From positions 1,302,001 through 1,366,000 of the forward strand of contig NZ_AP022599.1 of NCBI RefSeq assembly GCF_010725725.1: a stretch of 64,000 nt of DNA, written 5' to 3'. Shown here piece by piece: positions 36,384 through 46,159 of this stretch. Source of the stretch: Mycolicibacterium pulveris. GTDB lineage: Bacteria > Actinomycetota > Actinomycetes > Mycobacteriales > Mycobacteriaceae. Within the stretch, counting starts at the first letter, position 1. Each line of letters begins with the position of its first letter. The notes beneath the pieces are model-generated. The model saw nothing but the letters and a program-made list of their open reading frames with translations, did not search any database and had not been told where the DNA came from. Made by a program: the position numbers and the translations under genes.

Positions 36384-37883
36384 ATGAGCTACGCGATCCC
36401 CGATACGGTGGCCACCAAGGGCCCGTTCACGCCGATGCGGTTCGAGGCGACGGTGGAGGAGTGCATCGTCACGCACGGTGAGATCCCCAAGGACCTCTAC
36501 GGCGGCATCTACCGCACCGGCCCGTGCTGGAAGCGCCCGACGGCGCAGGGCGGCACGCCGCTGCTGGCGATGGACGGCATGGTGCAGGGCCTGGTCTTCG
36601 AGAACGGGCGCGCCGACTTTCGCAACCGGTGGATCCGTACGCCGAAGTATCTCCTCGAGGAGAAGCACGGCCGCAGCATGTTCGAGTATTCCGACGGCGG
36701 CTTCGGCGATTACCGGGATTACGGCTACGGAACGGTCAAGCGGACCAAGGAGAACGCCCACACCCCACAGGGCACCAACTTCATCAACATCTTCCCGCAC
36801 CGCGGTGAGCTCGTCGCCTCCGGCGAACTCGGCAGCCCCCCCAACGTCATCGATCCGATCACGTTGGAGACCAAAGGTATCGTGGACTGGGCACCGGCAC
36901 TGACACGCGGCATCCACGACCAGGTCTGCTTCGGCGACGGCGCGTTCTGCGCCCATCCGAAGTGGGACGAGGACAGCGGCACGCTGTACGGCTGGACCTA
37001 CGGGGATCAGAAGCCGTTCGTGACCATGCACTACATCCACGCCGACGGCTCGGTGCAGTCGCGTCCGCTCGACGACGCCCCGTATAACGCGGTGGCCCAC
37101 GATATCTGGCTGACCCCGGAGTGGGTGGTGATGCCGTTCCAGCCGTTCATCATCGACGCCAAACGCAACGCGAAGGGCCTGGCGGTGTTCGGCTGGGAAC
37201 CCGACCTGCCGGTCGTGCTGGCCCTGATCCCGCGCCACAACCTGCAGGGCGAGATCCGGTGGATCAACACCGATCTGCCGCCGCAGTACGTCATGCACAC
37301 GCTGGCCGCCAACGTGCAAGGTGACAAGCTGGTCCTGGATGCACCGGTCTTCCAGGAACCGCCGTTCCCGATGGAGAACAACTTCAGCCCGGGTGATCAG
37401 GCCGCGCTGTTCTTCAGCAACGCCGCGAGCTATCTGGGCCGCTGGACCGTCGATTTGACCACGGGTGAGACCAAGGCCGAGCAGCTGTCCGATCTGCCGT
37501 CGGAGATCGGCAAGGTCGATCAGCGCTATTACGGCAAGGGGCACCGTTACGGCTTCCAGATCGGCGGTCAGCCGAAACGCCGCGGCATGCGGATGGACAG
37601 CCTGATCCGCAACGATCTCGACAAGTGCACCGAGGAGGTGTACCGGATCCGCGACGACAAGGGGTTGGCCGCCGTCCTCGAGGGATCGTTCGCACCGCGC
37701 ACCATCGACGCCCCGGAAGGCGACGGCTACTTCATCGTCCCGGTGGCGTGGTGGGGCGAGCGCAAGGGCGAGTTCCAGATCTTCGACACCGACGACATCA
37801 CCGCGGGCCCGATCTGCAAGATCGAACTGCCGTTCCACATGGGGTGGACCCCGCACGGTCACTGGATGGACTTCCGCGACTGA
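36384..37883 (+). CDS. Carotenoid oxygenase family protein
   Basis: 499 residues from ATG at 36384, with GGAGAGG eight bases upstream. The seven-bladed propeller family (carotenoid/lignostilbene cleavage dioxygenases): N-terminal GGIYRTGPCW and LLAMDGMVQGL, then histidines in RGIHDQVCFG, VAHDIWLTPEW, IPRHNL and the C-terminal PHGHW, consistent with the four iron-ligand histidines. It cleaves a conjugated double bond with O2 to give two aldehydes or ketones. The substrate may be a carotenoid, apocarotenoid or stilbene; the sequence does not decide. First gene of a three-gene unit with two LLM oxidoreductases. Confidence 0.9.
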   Translation: MSYAIPDTVATKGPFTPMRFEATVEECIVTHGEIPKDLYGGIYRTGPCWKRPTAQGGTPLLAMDGMVQGLVFENGRADFRNRWIRTPKYLLEEKHGRSMFEYSDGGFGDYRDYGYGTVKRTKENAHTPQGTNFINIFPHRGELVASGELGSPPNVIDPITLETKGIVDWAPALTRGIHDQVCFGDGAFCAHPKWDEDSGTLYGWTYGDQKPFVTMHYIHADGSVQSRPLDDAPYNAVAHDIWLTPEWVVMPFQPFIIDAKRNAKGLAVFGWEPDLPVVLALIPRHNLQGEIRWINTDLPPQYVMHTLAANVQGDKLVLDAPVFQEPPFPMENNFSPGDQAALFFSNAASYLGRWTVDLTTGETKAEQLSDLPSEIGKVDQRYYGKGHRYGFQIGGQPKRRGMRMDSLIRNDLDKCTEEVYRIRDDKGLAAVLEGSFAPRTIDAPEGDGYFIVPVAWWGERKGEFQIFDTDDITAGPICKIELPFHMGWTPHGHWMDFRD

Positions 37884-37909
37884 CCCGGCATCGATCGGAC
37901 GGCGGTTCA

Positions 37910-38971
37910 ATGCACAGCCGACCCAGCGGCCTGCACATCGGGCACGGCCACTTCTTCCAGAACCTCGACGGTCGCCCCGACGCCGAGGTGTGGCGGGCCG
38001 AAATGGCCTTGGCCGATGCCGCCGAGGGTCTGGGCTTCGACTCCGTGTGGGCGGTCGAACACCACTTCGCGGGGTACTCGATGTCCACCGACCCGCTGCA
38101 GTTTCTGACCTGGGTCGCCGGCCGCACCCGCACGGTCAAGCTCGGCACGATGGTCTCGGTGCTGCCCTGGCACGATCCGATCCGCCTCGCCGAACACGCG
38201 TGCGTCCTGGACCACCTGTCCGACGGGCGCCTGATCCTCGGGATGGGACGCGGGTTGGCGCGCTCGGAGTTCGACGGGTTCGGCGTGCCGATCGCCCAGT
38301 CGCGCGAGCTGTTCGACGAGTACGCCGCCGAGCTGTTGGATGCCTTCGAGACCGGGCGGATACGCGGTGTCGAGCTGCGGCCGCGGCCGCTGGCTCCGCT
38401 GCGCGGCCGCGTCTTCGCGTCCTCGATATCGCCGGCGTCCGCCGAGGTGCTCGCCCGGGTCGGCGCGGGCGTCATGATCTTTCTGCAGAAACCGTGGGAA
38501 CAGACCGTCGGCGATCTTCAGCGATACGCCGAGCACTACCGGCTCCACCAGGGCAGCGAGCCTCCCAAGCCGATGGTGGTGATCTTCAACGCCTGTCACG
38601 AAGACAGGTCGGTGGCCGCCGAGCTCTTCGAGCAGGTGGTCAACTACTACCGATCGACCATCGACCACTACGGGTTCGCCGATCCGACGATGGGTCAGAC
38701 CCCGGGCTACGAGTACTACACCAACATCGCCCGCACCATCGAAAAGCACGGACGCGAACGGTTCGCCCAGTTCTTGGCCGAGCTGCAGCCCTGGGGCACG
38801 CCCGACGAGGTCATCGAGCAGACCCGCGAGATCATCCACCGCACGAACGCCGGTGGCCTCATCGTGGTTTCGGCCTTCGGCGATCTCACACCCGAGGCCG
38901 CCCGCGAAAACCAGCAGCGCTTCGCGCGCACCGTCCTGCCCACCCTGTCGCGGCTGACCGCCACCGTCTGA
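37910..38971 (+). CDS. LLM-class flavin-dependent oxidoreductase (bacterial luciferase-like)
   Basis: 353 residues from ATG at 37910. Seen: N-terminal HIGHGHFF, GFDSVWAVEHHFAGYSMSTD with the double histidine of bacterial-luciferase-like monooxygenases, HDPIRLAEHACVLDHLSDGR and ILGMGRGLARSEFDGFG. FMN/FADH2-dependent monooxygenation is likely, with F420 as an alternative. It starts 26 bases after the carotenoid oxygenase and is followed 23 bases later by another LLM gene, so it is in the same operon. The EHHF active-site set is absent from the neighbouring LLM protein, so the two probably do different steps. Confidence 0.9.
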   Translation: MHSRPSGLHIGHGHFFQNLDGRPDAEVWRAEMALADAAEGLGFDSVWAVEHHFAGYSMSTDPLQFLTWVAGRTRTVKLGTMVSVLPWHDPIRLAEHACVLDHLSDGRLILGMGRGLARSEFDGFGVPIAQSRELFDEYAAELLDAFETGRIRGVELRPRPLAPLRGRVFASSISPASAEVLARVGAGVMIFLQKPWEQTVGDLQRYAEHYRLHQGSEPPKPMVVIFNACHEDRSVAAELFEQVVNYYRSTIDHYGFADPTMGQTPGYEYYTNIARTIEKHGRERFAQFLAELQPWGTPDEVIEQTREIIHRTNAGGLIVVSAFGDLTPEAARENQQRFARTVLPTLSRLTATV

Positions 38972-38994
38972 TCGACCAACCGAGAGGTGTTGAG

Positions 38995-40011
38995 ATGAAA
39001 CTCGGAATCACCATGCCGAGCCGGACCGCCCCGCTCGAGCGGATCCCGGAATACGCCAGGATGGCCGACGAGGCGGGCTTCGCGTCCATCTGGACCTACG
39101 AGGTGTACCGCAATCCGTTCCTCATGTTGGCCACCTCCGCGCTGACCACATCGCGGGCGGACCTGTGCACGGGACTGGCCACCGCCTTCACCCGGTCGCC
39201 GTTCGAGGCCGCCAACGCCGCCGCCGATGTGGACGAACTATCCGGTGGCCGAATGAAACTCGGGCTGGGCACCGGTGTCCCCGAGTTCCTGGGGGCCTTC
39301 CACTCCACCGACTTCAAGACCCCGATCGGTCGGCTCAGCGAATACGTCGAGGTGCTGCGGCGGTCGTGGGACTACCTGGCCGGTGAGCCTGTCGGCAACT
39401 TCGAAGGCAAGCACTACCAATTCGCGGCGCCCCCGATCAACCCGTGGGGACTGCGGGAACAGCCCACCAGGCAGATCCCGATTCTGGTGGCCGGCATGCG
39501 CCCGAATCTGCTGAAGTTGGTCGGCGCCAAGGCCGACGGCTGGGTGGGCTACCTCTACACGCCGAAGTTCTACGAACAGATTGTCGTGCCCAATGTCACC
39601 GAGGGCGCCCGCAAGGCCGGCCGAAACGCCGACCAGCTCGAGCTGTCGTGCGAGATCATCTGCTGCGTGCACCCCGATCGCGATATCGCGTTGGCGCGGG
39701 CCAAAAAGCATGTCGGCTTCTACATCGCGCACCCGGTTTCGGATATCGCCGCCGAGATCGAGGGCGTGCAGGACCTGGTCAACGAGCTGCGGGTGGCGAT
39801 GATGCAGAAGGGACCGGCGGCCTTCGAGGACACCCCGGAAGAACTCGTGGAGCTGTTCTCCATCACCGGCACACCCGAGGAATGCCGGCAGAAACTCGAC
39901 CGGTACAAAGACCTGCCGCATCTGGCGCTGCACACGTCCTACGTGCCGCCGTTCACCGCCGAGGAGTCCGAGGACTGCTACCGCCAGATCATCGATGCCT
40001 TCAAGCGCTGA
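38995..40011 (+). CDS. LLM-class (F420-type) oxidoreductase
   Basis: 338 residues from ATG at 38995, with GAGAGG just upstream. TIM-barrel LLM: KLGITMPSRTAPLERIPEYA, GFASIWTYEVYRNPF, GRMKLGLGTGVPEFLGAF (flavin/F420 phosphate loop), and QIPILVAGMRPNLLKLVGAKADG, as in F420-dependent LLM enzymes such as those with the V-A-G-x-R-P segment. It closes the carotenoid oxygenase operon and converges on mceF across a hairpin at 40022-40041. Confidence 0.9.
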   Translation: MKLGITMPSRTAPLERIPEYARMADEAGFASIWTYEVYRNPFLMLATSALTTSRADLCTGLATAFTRSPFEAANAAADVDELSGGRMKLGLGTGVPEFLGAFHSTDFKTPIGRLSEYVEVLRRSWDYLAGEPVGNFEGKHYQFAAPPINPWGLREQPTRQIPILVAGMRPNLLKLVGAKADGWVGYLYTPKFYEQIVVPNVTEGARKAGRNADQLELSCEIICCVHPDRDIALARAKKHVGFYIAHPVSDIAAEIEGVQDLVNELRVAMMQKGPAAFEDTPEELVELFSITGTPEECRQKLDRYKDLPHLALHTSYVPPFTAEESEDCYRQIIDAFKR

Positions 40012-40021
40012 GTGACGTCGT

Positions 40022-40041
40022 CGCCCGCTAGCGCGCGGGCG
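40022..40041. terminator. Bidirectional hairpin between LLM gene and mceF
   Basis: CGCCCGC (40022-40028) and GCGGGCG (40035-40041) form a 7-base GC stem around TAGCGC. It overlaps the mceF stop and lies in the convergent junction. No T-tract. Confidence 0.45.
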
Positions 40042-41443
40042 GGATCAGCATCGACTGCCAGGTCTGCTGCGGGTTGTCTCGGGCGAGATCGGCTTGGGTG
40101 TAGGCCTTTCCGTCCGGGCCGACGTAGGTGCCGGTGGCCGGGTCGTAGGGTACGGCTGCGATCGGCTGCGACGGCGGTTGAGGCACGGCCTGGCCCGACA
40201 GCGTGGCGTTGGGGTCGCCTTTCCAGTTGTTGCCGTCGTTGAGCGGCACGTATTCCTGGTCGCTGCGGCACATCTTGGCTGTCGGGGCCCGCTTCCCGGG
40301 CTTCGTCGGACACGGGGTATTGCGCACCCCGCGCACCCCGAACATCGCGTCCTGCGGGATCCGGCAGTACAGGTCGCCGGGTTGGCGCTCCGGAAAGTCG
40401 AGTTGATCCGGGGTGCGCTGCTGCTGCACGGGGATGTATCCGGTGGTGCAGGGCGGCGGAACGTTGATGTTGAGGTTGAAGCTCAGATACAGCCCGCGCA
40501 GATTCTGCCGGGTGTTGGCGTTGGGCAACGCCAGCGAGGACTCGACCGCGATGCTGTGCGGCAGAAGCACCAGCAGCTGTTCGACACTGGCGTTGTAGGT
40601 CAGCGCGACGTCGGCGATGCCCGACAGGTTGACGAGAATCGTCGGCAGGGTGGGGTCGATCCGATCGAGCAGCTGCTGAGCCTGCGCGGCGGTGGGTCCG
40701 CCGTCGTCGATGAACCCGGCAACCGCATGGTCCTCCGCCTTGAGCTGACCGGCGATGTCGGCGACCTGGGCCGCCCATGCATCGATCGCGCTCGAGGTGT
40801 CGGATTGGCTGTCCAGCACCGGTTTCGCCTCGTCGATCAGTGCCGTCAGGGCATCGAGGTGTTGGCGGGCGTCGATCGCGAGCGCCGTCGAACCCTTGAC
40901 CAACCGCGCCAGCTCAGGGCCCAAACCCCCTACGGCGACGTAGCTTTCGTCCACCATGGTGGTCAACGCGTCATCGGGGATGGCGTCGAGGCCCGCGTTC
41001 GCCGAGTCGAACAGGCTGTTGATGTCCGGCGGAACCCAGGTGTCCGCCACCGGGATCACGTCGCCGTCTTTGAGCGGTGGCGAATTCTCGCTGCGGGGAA
41101 TCAGGGCGACATACTGCTCGCCGACCGCCGAGACGCTGTGCACCTCGGCCCTGACGTCGGACGGGATGTCGATACCGGATTTCAGCGACAGCGTGGCAGC
41201 GACGGAGCCGTTGGGGGTGACCTTCACGTCGTCGACGCGACCGACCTCGACCCCGCGGTAGGTGACGTTACCGGTGGCGTACAGGCCGCCGGATCGCGGC
41301 AGCTCCACCGTCACGGTGTAGCGACCGACGCCGAAGAGCAGCACCGGCAGCTTGACGTAGACGAAGATCATGACCAGCCCCGCGATCAGGCTGACGACGC
41401 TGAAGACGGCCAGTTGGATCTTGATGCCTCTGGACAGGTGCAT
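40028..41443 (-). CDS. mceF: MCE family protein, sixth gene of the operon (MceF type)
   Basis: 471 residues. N-terminal uncleaved membrane helix (residues 8-37: IQLAVFSVVSLIAGLVMIFV), then the MCE beta-barrel domain (about 40-115: YTVTVELPRSGGLYATGNVT, YRGVEVGRVDDVKV), a long helical region for the tunnel, and a Pro/Ala-rich C-terminal tail. The start directly follows the mceE stop. Known: six Mce subunits form a hetero-hexameric tube that carries lipid from the outer layers to the YrbE permease. The role of this copy in import of a particular lipid is unknown. Confidence 0.92.
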   Translation of the reverse strand: MHLSRGIKIQLAVFSVVSLIAGLVMIFVYVKLPVLLFGVGRYTVTVELPRSGGLYATGNVTYRGVEVGRVDDVKVTPNGSVAATLSLKSGIDIPSDVRAEVHSVSAVGEQYVALIPRSENSPPLKDGDVIPVADTWVPPDINSLFDSANAGLDAIPDDALTTMVDESYVAVGGLGPELARLVKGSTALAIDARQHLDALTALIDEAKPVLDSQSDTSSAIDAWAAQVADIAGQLKAEDHAVAGFIDDGGPTAAQAQQLLDRIDPTLPTILVNLSGIADVALTYNASVEQLLVLLPHSIAVESSLALPNANTRQNLRGLYLSFNLNINVPPPCTTGYIPVQQQRTPDQLDFPERQPGDLYCRIPQDAMFGVRGVRNTPCPTKPGKRAPTAKMCRSDQEYVPLNDGNNWKGDPNATLSGQAVPQPPSQPIAAVPYDPATGTYVGPDGKAYTQADLARDNPQQTWQSMLIPPAR

Positions 41444-42574
41444 CTACGGTCCTTGGTTGAAGTGGTAGGGCGCCACCAGCGGGTTGGCGGAGGTGTAGGG
41501 GCTCGGCATCTGGCCGATCGTGCGGCCCCACTGCAACTCCAGTTCGGTGAGATCACCCTCCCATCGGGTGCCGGTGAAGATCGCCGAGTCGATGCGGCTC
41601 AGCGTCAGGTCGATGATCGCGGTCAGGTTGGCGTAGTCACCGCGGAACCAATTGGTCAGGTTCTCTTTCACCCACGGATACGTCGACAACAGGCCCAGCG
41701 ACTCGGTCAGGTCCGGTCCGGCGTCGGCCAGCGCTTTGAGGACCGGAGCGACATTGCGCAGGTTGGCCACCAAACTCTCACGCGTCTGATGCGTGACGTC
41801 GGCGGCCAGGGCGCTGAACTTCCCCAGTTTGTCGATCGCCTCAGCCAGGTTGTCACGCTGCCTGCTGAGTTCGGCCAGCGCGTCGGGAATGATGTCTAAA
41901 GCCTTGTCCAGCACCGGCTTCTGGTCGGCGATTTGCCCGACCAGATCATTCAGGCTGGTGTTCGCCTCGATGATCTCGTCGGTCTGCGCGCTGAGCTTGC
42001 CGATGAAGATGTCCAGCTGCGTGATGAAGCTGCGCAACTCCTGCTCGCGGCCGCGGAAGGCCGTCGCGAATGCCTTCGTGATGTCCTGCAGCTGACCGAT
42101 CCCGCCGCCGTTCAACAACAATGACAGGGAACCGAGCGTCTGTTCGGTGGTCGGATAGCTTCCTGAGCGGGACAGCGGAATCAACGAGCCGTCGTGCAGA
42201 CGGCCGTGCGGCGGTTCTGTCGCCGGAGAGGCCAGCTCGACGTGGAGCGTGCCGAGCAGGCTGGTCTGCCCCACTTTGGCGGTCGCGTTCTCCGGCAGTT
42301 CGACATCACCGTTGAGGCGCATGGTCACCAGGGCGTGCCAACCCTGGCGTTCGATCCTGGTGATGTGGCCGACGGTGACGTCACCCACTCGAACCCGTTG
42401 GTTGCGTTCGATGTTGGTGACATCGGGCATCTCGGCGCGCACCTCGAACGAATCGGGCCCGCTACCTTCAGTGCCCGGCAGGGGCAGCGAATTGGCCCCT
42501 TCCCACTCCGCGCATCCGGACACGCCCAGCGCGACGGCGAGCAGCACCGCCGCGGCCCGCCCCCGGGCCGTCAC
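41444..42574 (-). CDS. mceE: MCE family lipoprotein (MceE type)
   Basis: 376 residues from GTG at 42574, chosen by the GTGA overlap with the mceD stop. Signal peptide with lipobox LGVSGC (cysteine around residue 21), so the N-terminus is lipidated, the hallmark of the fifth mce gene. MCE domain at about 45-125 (DVTNIERNQRVRVGDVTVGH), then a helical region. The longer open frame upstream to 42847 is the mceD coding region in another frame. Confidence 0.92.
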   Translation of the reverse strand: MTARGRAAAVLLAVALGVSGCAEWEGANSLPLPGTEGSGPDSFEVRAEMPDVTNIERNQRVRVGDVTVGHITRIERQGWHALVTMRLNGDVELPENATAKVGQTSLLGTLHVELASPATEPPHGRLHDGSLIPLSRSGSYPTTEQTLGSLSLLLNGGGIGQLQDITKAFATAFRGREQELRSFITQLDIFIGKLSAQTDEIIEANTSLNDLVGQIADQKPVLDKALDIIPDALAELSRQRDNLAEAIDKLGKFSALAADVTHQTRESLVANLRNVAPVLKALADAGPDLTESLGLLSTYPWVKENLTNWFRGDYANLTAIIDLTLSRIDSAIFTGTRWEGDLTELELQWGRTIGQMPSPYTSANPLVAPYHFNQGP

Positions 42575-43824
42575 GACCCGCTCCCGGGCGGCACCATGAT
42601 GCCGCTCAAGCCGTCCCCGGGATCGGGCACCGCGCTCTCCGGCGGCGGCGTCGGCCGATGATCCGGGCGCAACCAGTCTTCGCTGTAGGTCAGCTCGTTG
42701 GGTCGCGCGGCGGCACCGACGAACGGATTGAAGCCGATCGGCGGGAAGTTGTACAGACGGTTCTTCATGATCGGCGCCAGGTATTGAACGCACAGCTTCG
42801 CCGACTGTTCGGCGTTGAGCCGGGATGCCGCCTGCACGGCGCCGCACAGGAACGACACCGGGTTGGCGAAGTTGTTCAGGCCCAGCACACCGGTCAGCGT
42901 GTTCTGCGCCGGTTGGTAGATGTTGATGAAGTTCGAGATCGTCGTCGGCCCGATGTGCAGGAACTGCTCGATGTCGTCCTTGCTCTCGCCCAAGGCGGCG
43001 GCCACCGCCGCCAGCTTCTCCGAGGTGGTCGCGACGGTGTCGGCGTCCTCGGTGAGAAACTGCCGCACATCTTTCACCGCGGCGTTGAGATCGACGACCG
43101 CCTGACCGATCTCGTCGGGGGCGTTGACGAAAAGGCCGCTCACCGCGGCCAGGTTGATGTTCAGCGCCTGCATCACATCGGTGCTGGACTGGAGCGCGGA
43201 AACCAGGGTCGACAGGTTCTTGACCGTGCCGAAGACGTCCTTGCTGTGATCGCCGAACGCGGAGAACGCCTCCGACATCTTGATGATGGCTTCCCGGATG
43301 TCGGCGCCCTGCCCACGCAGGTTGTCCGCAGCGGTGTTGATCAGCGCACCCAGTGGGCTCTCCCCACCCGGCGTGGCGGGTTGCAGGGTCTCGGTGAGCT
43401 TTTCCAACTGCACACGCAGGTCATCCCATTCGACCGGCACCATGGTGCGCTCCCGCGGGATCACCGCACCGGACTTCAATACCGGCCCCGTGGTGTAGGC
43501 GGGCGTGAGTTGGATGGCACGGGCGGTCACGAGCGACGGCGCCAGGATCGCCGCCTGCACGTCGGCGGGGATCTTGTACTTCTTGTCGACCCACAACGTC
43601 ACTTTGACTTGTGCGGGTTGGGGTTCGATGGTGTCGATCTTGCCGACGGGAACACCGAGGATTCTGATCTCGTCGCCGGGAAAGATGCCGTTGCTGTTGT
43701 CGAAATAGGCGGTGATGAGGATGCGATTCGAGGCCAGCGCGGACCGCGCCAGAACCCCGGCGCCGGCGATCAGGGTGAGCACCAGCACGGCGGCGACGAT
43801 CGGTGTGAGCATGCGTCGGTTCAT
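42571..43824 (-). CDS. mceD: MCE family protein (MceD type)
   Basis: 417 residues from ATG at 43824, overlapping the mceC stop as ATGA. N-terminal helix (LTPIVAAVLVLTLIAGAGVL) then MCE domain (about 32-115: ILITAYFDNSNGIFPGDEIR, ILGVPVGKIDTIE), a helical tunnel region and a Pro-rich tail (RPTPPPESAVPDP). Position and features fit the fourth mce gene. Confidence 0.92.
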   Translation of the reverse strand: MNRRMLTPIVAAVLVLTLIAGAGVLARSALASNRILITAYFDNSNGIFPGDEIRILGVPVGKIDTIEPQPAQVKVTLWVDKKYKIPADVQAAILAPSLVTARAIQLTPAYTTGPVLKSGAVIPRERTMVPVEWDDLRVQLEKLTETLQPATPGGESPLGALINTAADNLRGQGADIREAIIKMSEAFSAFGDHSKDVFGTVKNLSTLVSALQSSTDVMQALNINLAAVSGLFVNAPDEIGQAVVDLNAAVKDVRQFLTEDADTVATTSEKLAAVAAALGESKDDIEQFLHIGPTTISNFINIYQPAQNTLTGVLGLNNFANPVSFLCGAVQAASRLNAEQSAKLCVQYLAPIMKNRLYNFPPIGFNPFVGAAARPNELTYSEDWLRPDHRPTPPPESAVPDPGDGLSGIMVPPGSGS

Positions 43825-45086
43825 GGCTGTTCCGGTTCGACGTGGATCGGTTGCGGGGTCGGCGCCGGCGCGACGACGGCGGGTGGTCCTGGCGGCGGTC
43901 CACCGGGCGCCGGCGCGGGCGGCGGTGGCCGGTACGGATAGCGCGGGTCGCCCGGGTGGCCGGTGATGGCGTCCGGAACCGACAGCTTCGGTTCACCGCC
44001 CTGGCCGGTGCGGGGGAACGGCGAGGGCAGCGCCGGCGTGCCCGGCTGGCCCACCTGGGGGTCAGCCAGCTGCGACGGCAGCAACACGTTGGGATCCAGA
44101 CCCAGATCGGAGAACGCGGCGTCGATGAACGGCTGAATGAACTGGCCGGGAAGCAGATTGGCGAGGTAGGCCTTGAAGAACGGCCCTGAGGACAGCGTCT
44201 CACCGAACGACATCCCGTAGGCGTTGAGCATGCTCAGCGACTTCTGGATGTTCACCTTGTACTTGTCGACCAGGGCCAGCACGCCGTTCAATTTCTCCAG
44301 CGCCGGCTTGAGCTTGCCGCGGTTGTCGGATGCGAAGCCGGACAGCTGGGTGGCCACCGCGGACAGGTGCGACGACATGGCGTCGAGCGAACCGCTCTGG
44401 GTTCGCAGCGCGGCGAGTACCGCGTTGGTGTGGTTGATCAGGCCGGCGACATCGGAACTGCGTTGTGACAGCACAGTTGTGGCCTTCTCGGCGTTGACCA
44501 GCAGGCTGCGCAGCTCCGCGTCGCGCTTGCTCAGGGTTTCGGAGAACCGCGCCACCCCTGCCACCGCGACCTGCAGATCCGGTGGCGTGTCCCTGAAGGT
44601 TTCGGCCAGCGTCGCAAACGATTCCGAAAGTTGATCGGTGTTCAGCTCGCTGATCGCGGAGGCAACGTCGCCGAGCGCCTCGGGTAATTGGTACGGCGGG
44701 GTGGTGCGATCCAGCGGTATCGGCGCCTCCAGCCTGCCCTCACCGCGCGGGCTGATCTCGAGGATCTTGGAACCCAACAGGGTCCGGGTCTTGATGGCGG
44801 CTTCGGTGCGGTCGCCCAGGGGCATCGACTTGTCGACCTTGAAGGCGACCAGGACACGATTTCCGGTGAGCTCCAGATCGGTTACCTCACCGACCTTGAA
44901 TCCGGAGACCTGTACCGGGGCACCCACCGCCATCCCCCCGACCTCACTGAAGTACGCGGAGTAGGACTGGCCGTTGTTGAAGAACGGCAGGCGTTTGTAT
45001 TGCAACGCGGCGACCAGGAACACCGCGAAGACCGCGACGCCGACGGCGCCGACGACGATCAGGTTGCGTTCGGAGAACGACTTCAC
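43821..45086 (-). CDS. mceC: MCE family protein (MceC type)
   Basis: 421 residues from GTG at 45086, overlapping the mceB stop as GTGA, with GGGAGG upstream; further upstream frame belongs to mceB. N-terminal helix (LIVVGAVGVAVFAVFLVAAL), MCE domain (about 36-115: QSYSAYFSEVGGMAVGAPVQ, VSGFKVGEVTDLEL) and a long Pro-rich tail (GPPPGPPAVVAPAPTPQPI), typical of mceC. Confidence 0.92.
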   Translation of the reverse strand: MKSFSERNLIVVGAVGVAVFAVFLVAALQYKRLPFFNNGQSYSAYFSEVGGMAVGAPVQVSGFKVGEVTDLELTGNRVLVAFKVDKSMPLGDRTEAAIKTRTLLGSKILEISPRGEGRLEAPIPLDRTTPPYQLPEALGDVASAISELNTDQLSESFATLAETFRDTPPDLQVAVAGVARFSETLSKRDAELRSLLVNAEKATTVLSQRSSDVAGLINHTNAVLAALRTQSGSLDAMSSHLSAVATQLSGFASDNRGKLKPALEKLNGVLALVDKYKVNIQKSLSMLNAYGMSFGETLSSGPFFKAYLANLLPGQFIQPFIDAAFSDLGLDPNVLLPSQLADPQVGQPGTPALPSPFPRTGQGGEPKLSVPDAITGHPGDPRYPYRPPPPAPAPGGPPPGPPAVVAPAPTPQPIHVEPEQP

Positions 45087-46111
45087 TTGGGCGCACACCT
45101 CCCTGAGGATTGGCCGGCGACCTTGACGTAAACCGGTTGTCCGCCTTTGCCGTTCAACTTCAGGAACAGGTCGCACAAATAGAAGCTGAAGAAGTCGCCG
45201 TAGAGACCCTGCCTGGCCAGCGCGCGATAGGCGTCGGGCAGCGTCGCAAGCAGATGGTCGAGGTAGTCATGGTCGGCCATCGCCAGTTCCGAAACACGGT
45301 CGGTCTGCTCGACGGTGTCGGCCAGCGGGGGGCGGGCCGCCGCCATCAGGTCGGCGATCGACTTCGTCGCCTCGTCGATGTAGGCGATCCCGGTCGTGAT
45401 GTCGTCGCGCCGCTCGGAGAGCGCCGTCACCAACTCGTTCACCGCCGAAAGGGACTTGTCGAACTTCTTGTTCTGGTCGGCGAGTGAGCCCAGCACGACA
45501 TTGAGGTTGGAAATGACTTGTCCGATGAGGTCGTCTCGGTCGGCGAGCGTGCTGGTGAACTGGGCGGTGTGGGCAAGAAACGAACTGATCGTGGCACCCT
45601 GGCCCTGCAGCGCCTGAATCAGTTGTGCTGTCAGGGTGTTGACCTGTTCGGGATCCAGCGCCCGGAACAGGGGTTTGAAGCCGCCGATGAGCGCGTCGAG
45701 ATCGACCGCGGGTGAGGTGTTGCTCACCGGAAGGGTCTGGCCGGCCAGCAGGCGCTTGGTATCGCCCGCGCCTTCCTGAAGTTCGAGGTAGCGGTCACCG
45801 ATTGGGTTGTCCCAGCGAATGATCGCACGTGCAGCGTGGGTCAGCACCACCGATCGGTCGACTGTGAATTCGACCGTGACGGTGGTGTCCGGACGAATAG
45901 AGATGTCGCCTACCTTGCCGACCTCGACGCCGGCGATCCGGACGAAGTCACCTGACTTCAGGCCGGTGATGTCGGTGAATTCCGCCCGATAGGTGTCCTC
46001 GGGCTGGAATCGGAGCTGGGCGAAGATCGCGAAGATCGCGAAGATGCCGAACGCGCAGACCACCACGAAGACGGCGAAACGCCAGACGGCGCCTGCCAGG
46101 TTGTCTCGCAC
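45083..46111 (-). CDS. mceB: MCE family protein (MceB type)
   Basis: 342 residues from GTG at 46111, with AGGAGA eight bases upstream. N-terminal helix (WRFAVFVVVCAFGIFAIFAI), then the MCE domain (about 38-118: YRAEFTDITGLKSGDFVRIA, GVEVGKVGDIS). Lacks the Pro-rich tail, as usual for the short second mce gene, and has a cysteine-containing end (CDLFLKLNGKG). The gap to mceA is 48 bases. Confidence 0.92.
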   Translation of the reverse strand: MRDNLAGAVWRFAVFVVVCAFGIFAIFAIFAQLRFQPEDTYRAEFTDITGLKSGDFVRIAGVEVGKVGDISIRPDTTVTVEFTVDRSVVLTHAARAIIRWDNPIGDRYLELQEGAGDTKRLLAGQTLPVSNTSPAVDLDALIGGFKPLFRALDPEQVNTLTAQLIQALQGQGATISSFLAHTAQFTSTLADRDDLIGQVISNLNVVLGSLADQNKKFDKSLSAVNELVTALSERRDDITTGIAYIDEATKSIADLMAAARPPLADTVEQTDRVSELAMADHDYLDHLLATLPDAYRALARQGLYGDFFSFYLCDLFLKLNGKGGQPVYVKVAGQSSGRCAPK

Positions 46112-46159
46112 CGAAGTCTCCTAGGTATGAGCTGGTATGAGCTTTCGTGCTCGGCCGGG

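Noticed and set aside
36207..37910. Long open frame (567 codons) on the - strand opposite the carotenoid oxygenase, and similar ones at 40094-41899 and 59568-61685
   Set aside because: They are antisense to clear genes; their products are rich in H/R/D/V/G without domain logic, a normal effect of high GC third positions.
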